Assembly: GCF_017883985.1 (NCBI RefSeq)
Contig: NZ_PRDG01000003.1
Location: 278,658 to 342,657 of the forward strand
Reading direction: 5' to 3'
Origin: Streptococcus oricebi
GTDB lineage: Bacteria > Bacillota > Bacilli > Lactobacillales > Streptococcaceae
Length of the DNA: 64,000 nucleotides
Shown here: piece by piece, positions 34,644 through 42,525 of the stretch
Layout of the letters: the number at the start of each line of letters is the position of its first letter
Position numbering within the stretch: the stretch's first letter is position 1
The notes under the pieces: generated by a model
Told to the model about the DNA's origin: nothing
The model's input: the letters and a program-made list of their open reading frames with translations, nothing else
The model's database searches: none
Position numbers and translations under genes: made by a program

Positions 34644-35078
34644 TTAGATATCGTCATCATCTTGGTCATCAGACGAAGCAACTTCAAACTCCTGTAAGGC
34701 AGCAGAGGCTTCAGCTAGGATAGACTTGGCTAGCTCTGGACCTTCCAATAAATCTTTCATCACCAGACCGGTTAGGGCCATGGTCAGATTCATTCCTCCT
34801 AGGACAACCGCCCCATCTAGCTTTCCTAAGTCAGCTAGGACACTACAAGCTGTAGTTAAAGGACTACCTCCAACAATGTCGGCCAAGACCAAAACTTGAT
34901 CTTCTGCTTCTAAGCCCGATAGGGCCTGACGAAAGTCAAGGGCAAAATCATCTACTGATTTTCCTTCCTTTAAACCGACAGCTATAATCTGGTCTGTCTT
35001 ATCGCCAGCAAACATAGCCAAGGAACTTTGAATCCCTTGAGCTAGACCGCCATGACTGACCAATACAAGATATTTCAT
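34644..35078 (-). CDS. PTS mannose-family IIA component
   Basis: 144 residues from MKYLVLVSHGGLAQG, with active-site His9. It receives phosphate from HPr and passes it to IIB. The ATG at 35078 matches the family start; an ATG six codons upstream would add MRGRKA, and GAGAGG lies between. The C-terminus is acidic (SSDDQDDDDI). First gene of the PTS operon; the promoter at 35113 has TGACATTTG repeats and a cre. Confidence 0.92.
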   Translation of the reverse strand: MKYLVLVSHGGLAQGIQSSLAMFAGDKTDQIIAVGLKEGKSVDDFALDFRQALSGLEAEDQVLVLADIVGGSPLTTACSVLADLGKLDGAVVLGGMNLTMALTGLVMKDLLEGPELAKSILAEASAALQEFEVASSDDQDDDDI

Positions 35079-35112
35079 AGCTTTTCTACCTCTCATTTAT
35101 TTGGATAAGTTT

Positions 35113-35141
35113 ATTATAGTTTAATTGGAACCGGTTTCACA
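35113..35141 (-). promoter_or_regulatory. PTS operon promoter with poor -35 and a cre in the spacer
   Basis: Minus strand TATAAT (plus ATTATA 35113-35118); at -35 only TGTGAA-like sequence is found, so an activator is probably needed. TGGAACCGGTTTCA (35126-35139), read on the other strand as TGAAACCGGTTCCA, fits the cre core and lies between -10 and -35. Confidence 0.6.
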
Positions 35142-35145
35142 TTGC

Positions 35146-35198
35146 CAAATGTCATCTATTCAATGTGACATTTGTTAAGTAAAAAGTGACAAATGTCA
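35146..35198. promoter_or_regulatory. Three TGACATTTG motifs upstream of the PTS promoter
   Basis: CAAATGTCA at 35146-35154, TGACATTTG at 35166-35174, and CAAATGTCA at 35190-35198, the last being half of the palindrome TGACAAATGTCA (35187-35198). Spacings are 20 and 24 bp, about two helix turns, beginning next to the weak -35. They are candidate binding sites for the NarL-type regulator encoded just upstream. Confidence 0.6.
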
Positions 35199-35261
35199 TA
35201 TCAAAAAATAAAAAGGCCTAAAATGTCCTCCCTCGCCTTCTGAAATGCTAAATAGATAGAA

Positions 35262-35342
35262 AAAAGCAGATATGTCTACCACTCCCAAAAGTTGGACCAT
35301 AAAAGGTCTAACTTTTGGGGTAGAGTACACTTCTATCTGCTT
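35262..35342 (-). terminator. Long-stem terminator after the sensor operon
   Basis: Nested arms AGCAGATA...CTACC...CCCAAAAGTT.GACC pair with GGTC.AACTTTTGGG.GTAG...TATCTGCT, followed on the minus strand by TTTTTT. The stem is unusually long, and its 5' arm includes the last codons of the binding-protein gene. It separates the sensor operon from the PTS operon. Confidence 0.75.
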
Positions 35343-36616
35343 TCGATTTCTTTTTGAATGCTAGGCAGGACGCTATCTATCTCCTGCTTTTTAATAGCAT
35401 TATTGAGTAGGTAGTCTAGCTGTTTGAGCGAATGGCTGTTGATTTCTCGGCTAATGTCCAGAACGGCATTCTTCATCATGGCATCGAGACGTTGGGCTGT
35501 CAGCGAGTCTGCCCCGAAATCATCGGTCTGCAAGATTTGCTTACTTTGCTTACTGTCTACCACTGTTTTTAAAACGGACATGCCCTGCGATTTTTCAAAT
35601 ACCTCTTGCTGGCTCTTCTCCCTTTGGCAGAGTAGAGTCATCAGCTCCCAGACCAGTTGGTCCTGCTTGGTCTTAGCCGACATACCAAAAAGGGAGGTCT
35701 TGACCTGGGTTGCATTAAACTGACTGGAGTCTGCTGGCATGGGAATACAGGTCCAGGAAAAGCTAGAATACTTGGCTACATGATAGGGATAGGGCTTGTA
35801 GGTCCGATACTGGGCCAGGGTCATGGGAAAAAAGGCTACCTTGCCCTCGTCAAAGTCGTTAGAACTGACATTATAATGCTGGTTAAGGGCCTCTAACTTG
35901 CTGATGAAGGTCAGGGCCTTGTGCATTTCAGAGCTATCAATCGCTAGACTGGAATCCTTGAGCAAGTGGCCACCATAGGCTACCAAGGCCTGCTGCCAAG
36001 TATAGTCGGTACTACCGTATTGATCGATTACCCCATCCCCGTTGGTATCCTTGGTGATTTTCTGGCAAATTTCATAAAATTCAGCCAGGGTCCAGCCAGA
36101 TTCTGGAATGGCAATTCCTTCTCGCTCTAGCAAGTCCTTATTGACACACATCATAGTCGGATTACTTTCAAAGGGGAGGGCATAGTTTTTCCCTTGGTAT
36201 TTGCCGGCCTGATAGGCAACTGGATAGAAGGAGTCGGCTAGACCTTGACTAATATAGGGACTCAAGTCCTTCAGAGCACCCGTTTTAGCTAGGAGGGAAA
36301 AGTCATCCTCAGGGACCATAAAGAGGTCAGGCTGCTCTCCCTTTAAAATCTGATCAGCCAACCAATCTCCGTAATCTTTCTTGGTAATCCCGCTTTCGTA
36401 GACCACCTTGACATTGGGGTATTTCTTTTCAAACTCCCGAATGGTCTTATCCAGCACCCGGTTCTCCCGGCTAGTTGGAACATCCCAGCTACTACCTGCA
36501 TAGATACCCAGGCGAATAATGACCTGTCGCCTGCTTAGCCAGTAGCCTAGACCAAGTCCAGCTAGCAGGACTAAGACGATAAGGGGGACTAGAAACTTCT
36601 TTGTTCTCCATTTCAT
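35333..36616 (-). CDS. Membrane-anchored family 1 extracellular sugar-binding protein
   Basis: 427 residues. An N-terminal membrane segment (about 9-28) with no lipobox Cys suggests an uncleaved anchor. The rest is a MalE-like binding fold: FEKKYPNVKVVYESG, PDLFMVPEDDFS, ALPFESNPTMMCVNKDLL. The loop DTNGDGVIDQYG resembles an EF-hand calcium site. Its ATG overlaps the regulator stop (ATGA). No ABC permease genes are near, so it more likely helps the neighbouring histidine kinase sense a sugar than feeds a transporter. Ligand unknown. Confidence 0.82.
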   Translation of the reverse strand: MKWRTKKFLVPLIVLVLLAGLGLGYWLSRRQVIIRLGIYAGSSWDVPTSRENRVLDKTIREFEKKYPNVKVVYESGITKKDYGDWLADQILKGEQPDLFMVPEDDFSLLAKTGALKDLSPYISQGLADSFYPVAYQAGKYQGKNYALPFESNPTMMCVNKDLLEREGIAIPESGWTLAEFYEICQKITKDTNGDGVIDQYGSTDYTWQQALVAYGGHLLKDSSLAIDSSEMHKALTFISKLEALNQHYNVSSNDFDEGKVAFFPMTLAQYRTYKPYPYHVAKYSSFSWTCIPMPADSSQFNATQVKTSLFGMSAKTKQDQLVWELMTLLCQREKSQQEVFEKSQGMSVLKTVVDSKQSKQILQTDDFGADSLTAQRLDAMMKNAVLDISREINSHSLKQLDYLLNNAIKKQEIDSVLPSIQKEIESR

Positions 36617-37296
36617 TTGTCATTTTCCTTACTAAAATCTCTGGTAGTAACTCCGGTTTGGACTGCCCAAATGGCCAGCTGGGTCCGGTCTCTGAGATTT
36701 AACTTGGCCAAGATAGTAGACAAGTAGTTGCGGACAGTCCCTTCCGATAAGAAAAGTTTGGAGGCAATCTCCTTATTGGAGACCCCAAAGCCGACCTGCT
36801 GGATAATCCGCCATTCGGTCTGGCTCATCTCCGCAACATTCTCCTCCTGGACGGAAATTGCAAAGTTGGACTGGGCCATTTGCGAAAAGATTTTAAAGAC
36901 CTTGCTGGCGATGTTGGGGTTAATCATGGCCCCTCCCTTATAGACGGTCTGAATGGCCTGGTAGAGCTCCTCTGTCGAAACCCCCTTGAGCATATAGCCC
37001 GAAGCCCCGTATTTCAAGGCTGAGAAGATAAAATCATCGTCATCAAAGGTGGTGAGAATGATAATTTTTATATCCGGATACTGCTCCTTGACGGCCTTGG
37101 TACAGAGAACTCCGTCCATGACCGGCATACGAATATCCATCAAAATCACATCGGGCCGAAGCTGCGGAATTTTTTCCAGCACTTCTTTTCCGTCGGCGAC
37201 TGTCCCGACCACTTCTAGACTGGTGTGGGCCGATAGGATAATTTGTAGCGACTCCCGAATGAGCGCCTGATCATCAGCAATTAAGACTTTAATCAT
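36613..37296 (-). CDS. NarL/LuxR-type response regulator
   Basis: 227 residues. Receiver domain with phospho-acceptor Asp in VILMDIRMPVMDG (about residue 54) and acidic DD near the N-terminus; C-terminal LuxR-type helix-turn-helix (about 155-220; GVSNKEIASKLFLSEGTVRNYLSTIL). It overlaps both the kinase before it (8 bp) and the binding protein after it (4 bp). The likely target is the PTS promoter 1.5 kb downstream, with its TGACATTTG repeats. Confidence 0.92.
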   Translation of the reverse strand: MIKVLIADDQALIRESLQIILSAHTSLEVVGTVADGKEVLEKIPQLRPDVILMDIRMPVMDGVLCTKAVKEQYPDIKIIILTTFDDDDFIFSALKYGASGYMLKGVSTEELYQAIQTVYKGGAMINPNIASKVFKIFSQMAQSNFAISVQEENVAEMSQTEWRIIQQVGFGVSNKEIASKLFLSEGTVRNYLSTILAKLNLRDRTQLAIWAVQTGVTTRDFSKENDK

Positions 37297-38602
37297 TTCC
37301 CCCTCCTAACTTAGGTATCTCAATATAAGTGTAGAATCCTTCTTTGTTTTCAAAACGAACGCTAGCGCCAATGATGGCTAGCCGCTCCTGCATCTGCTGT
37401 AGGCCAAAACCATAGTGAAGCTCCTCGAAACCGACCCCGTCATCCCGAATGGTCATGATGTATTTTTCCTGATCCAAAAGTTCAATCCAGACCTTCTGGG
37501 CATGGCCATGGCGGACCGAGTTGGTAATGGACTCCTGAATGACCCGAAAGACGATATCCTCACGCGCAATATCCAGATCAACCTCCTCCCACTCGTAGTG
37601 GAGCTGGATTTCCAGATTGGAAATAGCCTGATATTCACGAATAATCTTTAAGAGGGCATCCTTTAAGGTATGATTTTCTAGGGCACCTGGTCTCATTTTA
37701 TTGAGCGAACCTCGAACATCTCTAATCCCGTCACGCACGACCAGAGAAACACTCTGTAATTGCTCCTTGGCCCTCTGGGGATCAATATCGACCAGAACCC
37801 TGACCGCATCAATTCCGGCCGAGATTCCTGTCAAGGCGTGGCCCAGGGTATCATGGATTTCTCTGGCAATTCGCTTCCGCTCCCTATCTTCAACAATTTT
37901 TTCTGATAGGGCTAGATAACTATTTAGCTCCCGATTGACCTGGGAAGCCATTCTCAACTCCTCCTCGATATGATGACGCTCGGTAATGGCATACAGGATA
38001 TAGGACAAGAGAGAGATGATAAAGACGATAATATTTAGGGAAACCAGGAAATTTTTAAAGAATAAAATGATAATCTTGGTCGACTCTGGATAAAAGCGGA
38101 TATAGGCATCAAGCGAGGGCAAATCCACAAAAAGCGACAAGAGATCATAATTGGACAGGAGCAGCATGGTAAAGCTGAGAACGATAAAGGCAATCCAATA
38201 CTTGCGGTCCCTTGAGGTATTAAACTCCTTGGAACCATAGAAGATATCAGCAAAGACCAGGAGGATAACCCCATTATAGGAAGAATGGAGGACCGTAAAA
38301 ATTCCCAGCATAAGAAAAATTTCCAGCAGGGTCAGACGGTCGTAGACTGACAACTGATTGGGGTGCTTTTCACGATAGTGGATTAAGAGTAAGAGACAGG
38401 CATAAAGGGCGAGTGAGCAAAAGAAGATATAAGTGGGCGAGTTAGGAATATGGTCTAGACTTTCCAAGAGCGAGTGGCTTAAGCCCTGGCTAACCAGGTA
38501 GTTGGTCGCAAACAGATAGAGCGAGGCATTGTAGAGTATGGCAATAAAGTTAATCACCATCAAGGCTCTTTTGGCGTAGATAATGCTCTTAACTGGCTTC
38601 AT
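37289..38602 (-). CDS. Sensor histidine kinase (HisKA_3 type)
   Basis: 437 residues from the ATG at 38602, which overlaps the preceding stop as TGATG with GGTGG upstream. The N-terminal half (to about 215) has five or six hydrophobic segments and only short loops, so the kinase has little outside domain of its own. The HisKA_3 motif RKRIAREIHDTLGHALTGI carries the phospho-His near residue 253, and the ATPase end has IRDDGVGF. This fits a kinase that reads its signal from partner proteins, here perhaps the two anchored binding proteins in the same operon. Confidence 0.92.
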   Translation of the reverse strand: MKPVKSIIYAKRALMVINFIAILYNASLYLFATNYLVSQGLSHSLLESLDHIPNSPTYIFFCSLALYACLLLLIHYREKHPNQLSVYDRLTLLEIFLMLGIFTVLHSSYNGVILLVFADIFYGSKEFNTSRDRKYWIAFIVLSFTMLLLSNYDLLSLFVDLPSLDAYIRFYPESTKIIILFFKNFLVSLNIIVFIISLLSYILYAITERHHIEEELRMASQVNRELNSYLALSEKIVEDRERKRIAREIHDTLGHALTGISAGIDAVRVLVDIDPQRAKEQLQSVSLVVRDGIRDVRGSLNKMRPGALENHTLKDALLKIIREYQAISNLEIQLHYEWEEVDLDIAREDIVFRVIQESITNSVRHGHAQKVWIELLDQEKYIMTIRDDGVGFEELHYGFGLQQMQERLAIIGASVRFENKEGFYTYIEIPKLGGGND

Positions 38603-39567
38603 CACTGCCACCCTGATAGGTCATAGCGGCCGATATTCTTCTTATTGATTAACTCGACCGGAATAACATATTCCTTCTGGTATGTTTTTTTGGAGCTCAT
38701 CTTATCAATCACCTCCACAACCTTCTCCCCCATCTTGATAGGAGACTGGGCTACCGTTGCCTGGATATCTAGCGTATTTGCCAGTAGATTTTTCATATCC
38801 GGCGAGCCGTCCACCCCATAGATATAGATTTTTTTCGCCAGGGCCTGGTTCTTGATAGCTGCCAGGGCCCCAATCGCTGCCCGGTCATTTAAGGACATGA
38901 CCACATTAAAGGAAGTCCCCGTTTCAATAGCCTTTTTAACCTGGGGCATAGAGACCTCGGTCTGCCCCAGAGTTTCCCGCTGGGAGACAATCCGGTAGGC
39001 TGGCTTATTCTTAATGGTATCCAAAAAGCCTTGCACACGATCGACAGCCGAAACCGTATTACTATGTTCCAGTAGCAGGATATCTGCAGAGTCAAGCTGT
39101 TTCATCATGTCTTGGGCACAGAGGACCCCAGCCTGATAATTATCAGAGATAATGGTCGTATCTACGGCCAGGTCTTTACTAATCTGGGTATCTACCACAA
39201 TAATTTTAATACCAGCCTTTTTGGCTGCTCGCAGCGATTTAAGAATGACAGGACTATCACTCTTGACAGGATTGATGACAATGACCTGAACCTTTTGGCG
39301 GATAAAGTAGTCAATCTGCTGACTTTGCTTACTCTCATCCAGCTCGGGATCCCGGACATAGAGCCGGCCCCCTTTTTGGTTGGTTGACTTTTCAATCTCC
39401 GCATTCAGGGTCTTATAAAAGTCATTGTTCATGGTCATGTAGGTAGCTCCAACCCTTAATTGCTGGGGATTTCCCGCTAGTAAACTAGCCCTACTATAGA
39501 TGAGCAAAATCCCGATAAGAACTAGGATAAGGACCGACCAATAAAAACTTCTGCGATAAAATGCCAC
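38602..39567 (-). CDS. Membrane-anchored periplasmic-binding-protein-like sugar sensor (RbsB type)
   Basis: 321 residues from GTG at 39567: AAAGGAG lies 8 nt before it, and it gives a short basic start (MAFYRRSF) followed by a membrane segment (about 9-27). An in-frame TTG at 39624 lies at the expected transcription start and has no ribosome binding site. The rest is a type I binding fold (VGATYMTMNNDFYKTLNAEI, VIVINPVKSDSPVI, YIYGVDGSPDMKNLL). There is no lipobox and no linked permease or ATPase. First gene of the sensor operon, probably presenting a sugar to the kinase. Ligand unknown. Confidence 0.82.
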   Translation of the reverse strand: MAFYRRSFYWSVLILVLIGILLIYSRASLLAGNPQQLRVGATYMTMNNDFYKTLNAEIEKSTNQKGGRLYVRDPELDESKQSQQIDYFIRQKVQVIVINPVKSDSPVILKSLRAAKKAGIKIIVVDTQISKDLAVDTTIISDNYQAGVLCAQDMMKQLDSADILLLEHSNTVSAVDRVQGFLDTIKNKPAYRIVSQRETLGQTEVSMPQVKKAIETGTSFNVVMSLNDRAAIGALAAIKNQALAKKIYIYGVDGSPDMKNLLANTLDIQATVAQSPIKMGEKVVEVIDKMSSKKTYQKEYVIPVELINKKNIGRYDLSGWQ

Positions 39568-39632
39568 GAATCTTTCTCCTTTACTTCGACTAAAGCTAAT
39601 CTGTGGAAGCTGAAAAATTGACAATTTCTTAT

Positions 39633-39660
39633 ATTATACCATTTTTCAGAAAATATAGAA
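39633..39660 (-). promoter_or_regulatory. Promoter of the sensor operon
   Basis: Minus strand TTCTAT, 16 bp, TATAAT (plus ATAGAA 39655-39660, ATTATA 39633-39638). The -35 is weak but the -10 is perfect, with a G-rich TGG before it. The remaining gap (39661-39844) has no gene that I can support. Confidence 0.55.
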
Positions 39661-39844
39661 GAATCTAAAAAATAAAAGCATCTTTTTAGAGGCTGTCTTT
39701 CTAGCGCGCCCCAGTAAGGACGGGCTGGAATTTGAGTAAATTTTTAAAGCATTTTTCTGAAAATGAAATGAAATTTGCATAAAAGTAACAAGACAAGCCC
39801 CAGCACTAGCCTCAACCACTTAAGCCAGCAACTGACAAAAGCAG

Positions 39845-39883
39845 AAAAGGACCTAGTCTAGTAGCAACCAGAACTAAATCCTT
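39845..39883 (-). terminator. Probable ssbB terminator
   Basis: On the minus strand AAGGAT.TTAGT pairs with ACTAGGTCCTT and is followed by TTCTGCTTTT. Imperfect stem, moderate T content. Confidence 0.5.
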
Positions 39884-39945
39884 CACTTAAAATAACTTAG
39901 CCGACCTTTGAAGAAGCAAATCTTAAAACTCGCCACCTTATCTAG

Positions 39946-40341
39946 CTAAAAGGGCAAATCCTCTGCTTCCAAGACCAAATCGGCCAAATCAGCACCGCTA
40001 TTATTTTCTCGTACCGCTCGCTGGGCCCGACTTTCCAACAGCTGGAAACCATGACCCAGAATTTCGGTCACATAGTGCTTTTGCCCTTCTCGCTCATAGT
40101 GGCGGGTCCGCAATTCCCCGTCCAAAGAAATCAAACTTCCCTTGCTGGCATAGCTAGCCAAACTTTCAGCCAACCGTCCCCAGAGGACTAGATTTAAAAA
40201 ATCAGCCTCCCGCTCACCATTTGCTGCCTTATAACGCCGATTAACAGCCAAAGTAGCCCGAACCAGACTCTTATCACTGGCCGTTTTTTGCAGCTCTGGC
40301 GTCGCCGTCAAACGACCAATCGCAATCACTTTATTGTACAT
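39946..40341 (-). CDS. ssbB: Competence-induced single-stranded DNA-binding protein
   Basis: 131 residues, the length of streptococcal SsbB rather than the roughly 160-residue SsbA. OB-fold start MYNKVIAIGRLTATPELQ and the conserved LNLVLWGRLAE are seen. The tail is short but keeps the acidic tip EAEDLPF that recruits partner proteins. A perfect ComX box lies 21 bp before the ATG, so it is a late competence gene protecting incoming single-stranded DNA. It starts at ATG 40341 after GGAGG. Confidence 0.93.
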   Translation of the reverse strand: MYNKVIAIGRLTATPELQKTASDKSLVRATLAVNRRYKAANGEREADFLNLVLWGRLAESLASYASKGSLISLDGELRTRHYEREGQKHYVTEILGHGFQLLESRAQRAVRENNSGADLADLVLEAEDLPF

Positions 40342-40362
40342 TTGATTTTCCTCCTACCTCAT

Positions 40363-40370
40363 TATTCGTA
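40363..40370 (-). promoter_or_regulatory. ComX (SigX) cin-box of ssbB
   Basis: The minus strand reads TACGAATA, identical to the cin-box core consensus, about 20 bp before the ssbB ATG with a T-containing upstream stretch. Confidence 0.9.
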
Positions 40371-40429
40371 GAAAGGAGGGGAAAGCAGATTTAAAAAAGA
40401 ATAATTTTTAGTTTTTTGAGAATTAGTGT

Positions 40430-41056
40430 CTACCCTCTCCAATGCTTAGCTGCGTCAAAGGGGGTGCCGACAGTTTCTGCGGCTGAGAGTTCGATAATAC
40501 CTCGTTTTTGTGGCGCATTAGGCAGCTGCAATTCGCGCGGGCTACACATCATGCCAAAGCTCTTTTCACCGCGTAACTCTCCTGGGAAAATCAGATTGCC
40601 CTTGGGCATCATGGCACCCGGCAAAGCCACAATGGTTTTGAGTCCCAGACGCGCATTGGGTGCGCCAGCTACGATTTGCAGCACTTTGTCTACTCCCACT
40701 TTTACTTGACAAATGTTGAGGTGGTCGCTATCTGGATGAGCTTTCATCTCGACAATCTCACCCACGACAAATTTTGGCTCGGTGTCATTGACTAGCTCGT
40801 CTGAAAAGCCCGCTTGAGCCAAGGCTTGGTTGAGGCTAGCCACTTGCTCGTCGGTCAGCCATACTTGACCACGCCCTTCGATTTCTAGCAGGCTCGACAC
40901 TGCAAAAATATTCCAAGCTACCGTCTCTTCATTATCCAGACGGTAAATGCGAGCCACATTTCCTTTACGCTCCACAGCCAACTTAGCCGCTCCGCTGTCT
41001 GCTACGATAAGCATGAGCACATCGCCCACAAACTCTTTATTATATGTAAAAATCAT
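40430..41056 (-). CDS. ytpR: YtpR-type tRNA-binding domain protein
   Basis: 208 residues. An N-terminal DUF4479-type domain precedes a C-terminal tRNA_bind/EMAP domain (about 95-205: VGEIVEMKAHPDSDHLNICQVKVG, IVAGAPNARLGLKTIVALPGAMMP, GEKSFGMMCSPREL). This resembles the N-terminal module of PheT, but free-standing; the precise role is unknown. The start at 41056 (MIFTYNKEF) has GAGG 6 nt upstream. An ATG four codons earlier overlaps the thioredoxin stop. Last gene of the DUF4651-thioredoxin-ytpR operon. Confidence 0.88.
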   Translation of the reverse strand: MIFTYNKEFVGDVLMLIVADSGAAKLAVERKGNVARIYRLDNEETVAWNIFAVSSLLEIEGRGQVWLTDEQVASLNQALAQAGFSDELVNDTEPKFVVGEIVEMKAHPDSDHLNICQVKVGVDKVLQIVAGAPNARLGLKTIVALPGAMMPKGNLIFPGELRGEKSFGMMCSPRELQLPNAPQKRGIIELSAAETVGTPFDAAKHWRG

Positions 41057-41064
41057 CTTTTTCC

Positions 41065-41382
41065 TCATTTCATTTTTTCTAAAAAGACTTGAATCTCAGT
41101 CTTGGTCTTGCGATTTTTGCTGACAAAGCGTCCGATTTCCTGCCCGTTTTCCAGCAGGATAAGACTAGGAATGCCGAAAATATCCCATTTCTTTGCCAAG
41201 TCGATAAAGGCATCTCTATCCACTAAAATAAAGGTGAATTCTGGATTTTCTGTCTCAATCTCTGGCAAAAAGGGCTTGATATAGCGACAATCGCCACACC
41301 ATTCCGCAGAAAAAAAGAGCACTTGCCTACCAGATTTCTCCAGCAAAGAAGCAAGTTCCTCAAAATTATTAGGAGCAATCAT
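41065..41382 (-). CDS. Thioredoxin-like protein
   Basis: 105 residues with a thioredoxin fold. The redox motif is WCGDC (about residues 28-32) instead of the classical WCGPC, and the cis-Pro region GIPSLILLENG is present. No signal peptide, so it is cytoplasmic. It overlaps the DUF4651 gene by 4 bp at its start and is followed directly by ytpR. The Asp in the active site suggests a specialised thiol role; its substrate is unknown. Confidence 0.9.
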   Translation of the reverse strand: MIAPNNFEELASLLEKSGRQVLFFSAEWCGDCRYIKPFLPEIETENPEFTFILVDRDAFIDLAKKWDIFGIPSLILLENGQEIGRFVSKNRKTKTEIQVFLEKMK

Positions 41383-41669
41383 CCTTGCGCCTTCTCGTAA
41401 GACAGCTCGCCATTTTCATAGAGGAAGGTGAAATGCCGCTGGTCCTCAAAGATAACGCCCCCGACCAGGCGATCTGCACTGGACTCATAGAGCTGGACAT
41501 AGACCGTGGCAATCTCTCCCATTTCCTGGAAAAAATCCCGGACTAGCTGGACAAGCTCCTGCTGGCTAGCCAAGCGTTTTTGTTCTTCTATCAACTTGCT
41601 GGCGCCATAGGCCAGAGCCCCCGCCCCTAGCAAGGCCGTCGTCGTTAAAATAAATTTTTTAGCTTTCAT
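41379..41669 (-). CDS. DUF4651-type small anchored protein
   Basis: 96 residues from MKAKKFILTTTALLGAGALAYG: a short basic start and one membrane segment (about 6-22), then a soluble domain (QELVQLVRDFFQEMGEIATVY). It resembles the streptococcal DUF4651 proteins that precede a thioredoxin gene. The ATG at 41669 lies only 6 nt after a TATAAT -10, so the message may be leaderless; the longer frame upstream is not transcribed if that promoter is real. Function unknown. Confidence 0.8.
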   Translation of the reverse strand: MKAKKFILTTTALLGAGALAYGASKLIEEQKRLASQQELVQLVRDFFQEMGEIATVYVQLYESSADRLVGGVIFEDQRHFTFLYENGELSYEKAQG

Positions 41670-41675
41670 AAGAAT

Positions 41676-41684
41676 ATTATACCA
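41676..41684 (-). promoter_or_regulatory. Extended -10 promoter at the DUF4651 start
   Basis: The minus strand reads TGG-TATAAT, an extended -10, then ATTCTT and the ATG. No good -35 is present. The expected transcription start coincides with the start codon. Confidence 0.6.
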
Positions 41685-41781
41685 TAAAGAGCCCCCATTC
41701 ACCCAGCTGAAAGAAAATTCCTATTTGTATTTTGAGCCAAAGCGCTATATAATGGATATAGTCTGAGAAAGGAAAAAAAGT

Positions 41782-42459
41782 ATGGCTCACACTATTTTAA
41801 TCGTCGAAGACGACCCTGATATTAACAATCTTCTGGCAAAAATCTTAGAAGAGGCCGGTTATCAATATAAGCAAGCCTTTTCGGGTACTGAAGCGCTCAT
41901 GCTCTTAGAAAAAGAAAAGTTTGATTTATTATTGCTAGATTTGATGCTGCCAGGTCTGACTGGTCAAGAATTGTTAGCCAAAATTCGTCAGAAAGAAGGT
42001 TTTGAACTGCCGATTATGATTATCTCTGCCAAGACCTTGCTAGAAAGTAAAATTACTGCCCTCAAGGCGGGAGCTGATGACTATCTTGTTAAACCATTTG
42101 AACCCATGGAGGTTTTGGCTCGTGTGGAGGCCCTTTTAAGGCGGACCAAGCAAAACCAAAAGCAAAAACTTGTTTACCGGGAATTGACCCTTTTTCCTTC
42201 TTCTCGTAAGGTTCTCATGGCTGATCAAGAACTGTCTCTGACTGCCCATGAATACGACATTCTCTATCTTTTGATGAAAGAGCCAGAAAAAGTTTATTCG
42301 CGAGAAAGACTCTATCAAACCGTCTGGCAGGATAGCTACTATGGTGGGGACAACACTGTCAATGTTCACATTAGCAATCTTCGTAAAAAATTAAAGGAAG
42401 TTTTGCCGCAAGCTGATTATATTCAAACCGTTTATGGGATTGGTTTTAAACTTTTGTAA
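41782..42459 (+). CDS. OmpR-family response regulator
   Basis: 225 residues. Receiver with Asp in LLLLDLMLPGLTGQ (about 53) and the conserved Lys in DDYLVKPFEP; C-terminal OmpR/PhoB winged helix (about 130-224; LTAHEYDILYLLMKEPEKVYSRERLYQTVW). A TATAAT at about 41748 lies upstream. It is followed by an ABC transporter and the histidine kinase, an arrangement typical of cell-envelope peptide (lantibiotic/bacitracin) response modules. Confidence 0.92.
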   Translation: MAHTILIVEDDPDINNLLAKILEEAGYQYKQAFSGTEALMLLEKEKFDLLLLDLMLPGLTGQELLAKIRQKEGFELPIMIISAKTLLESKITALKAGADDYLVKPFEPMEVLARVEALLRRTKQNQKQKLVYRELTLFPSSRKVLMADQELSLTAHEYDILYLLMKEPEKVYSRERLYQTVWQDSYYGGDNTVNVHISNLRKKLKEVLPQADYIQTVYGIGFKLL

Positions 42460-42525
42460 AACTTTATAACTTCTTTATAAGTTATTTATGACTTCTTAAG
42501 AGAGAAAAGGCTAGAATAATGCTAA

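Noticed and set aside
35275..35330. CCCAAAAGTTGGACC palindrome as the end of an insertion sequence
   Set aside because: No transposase fragment or target duplication is present, and the stem works as a terminator.
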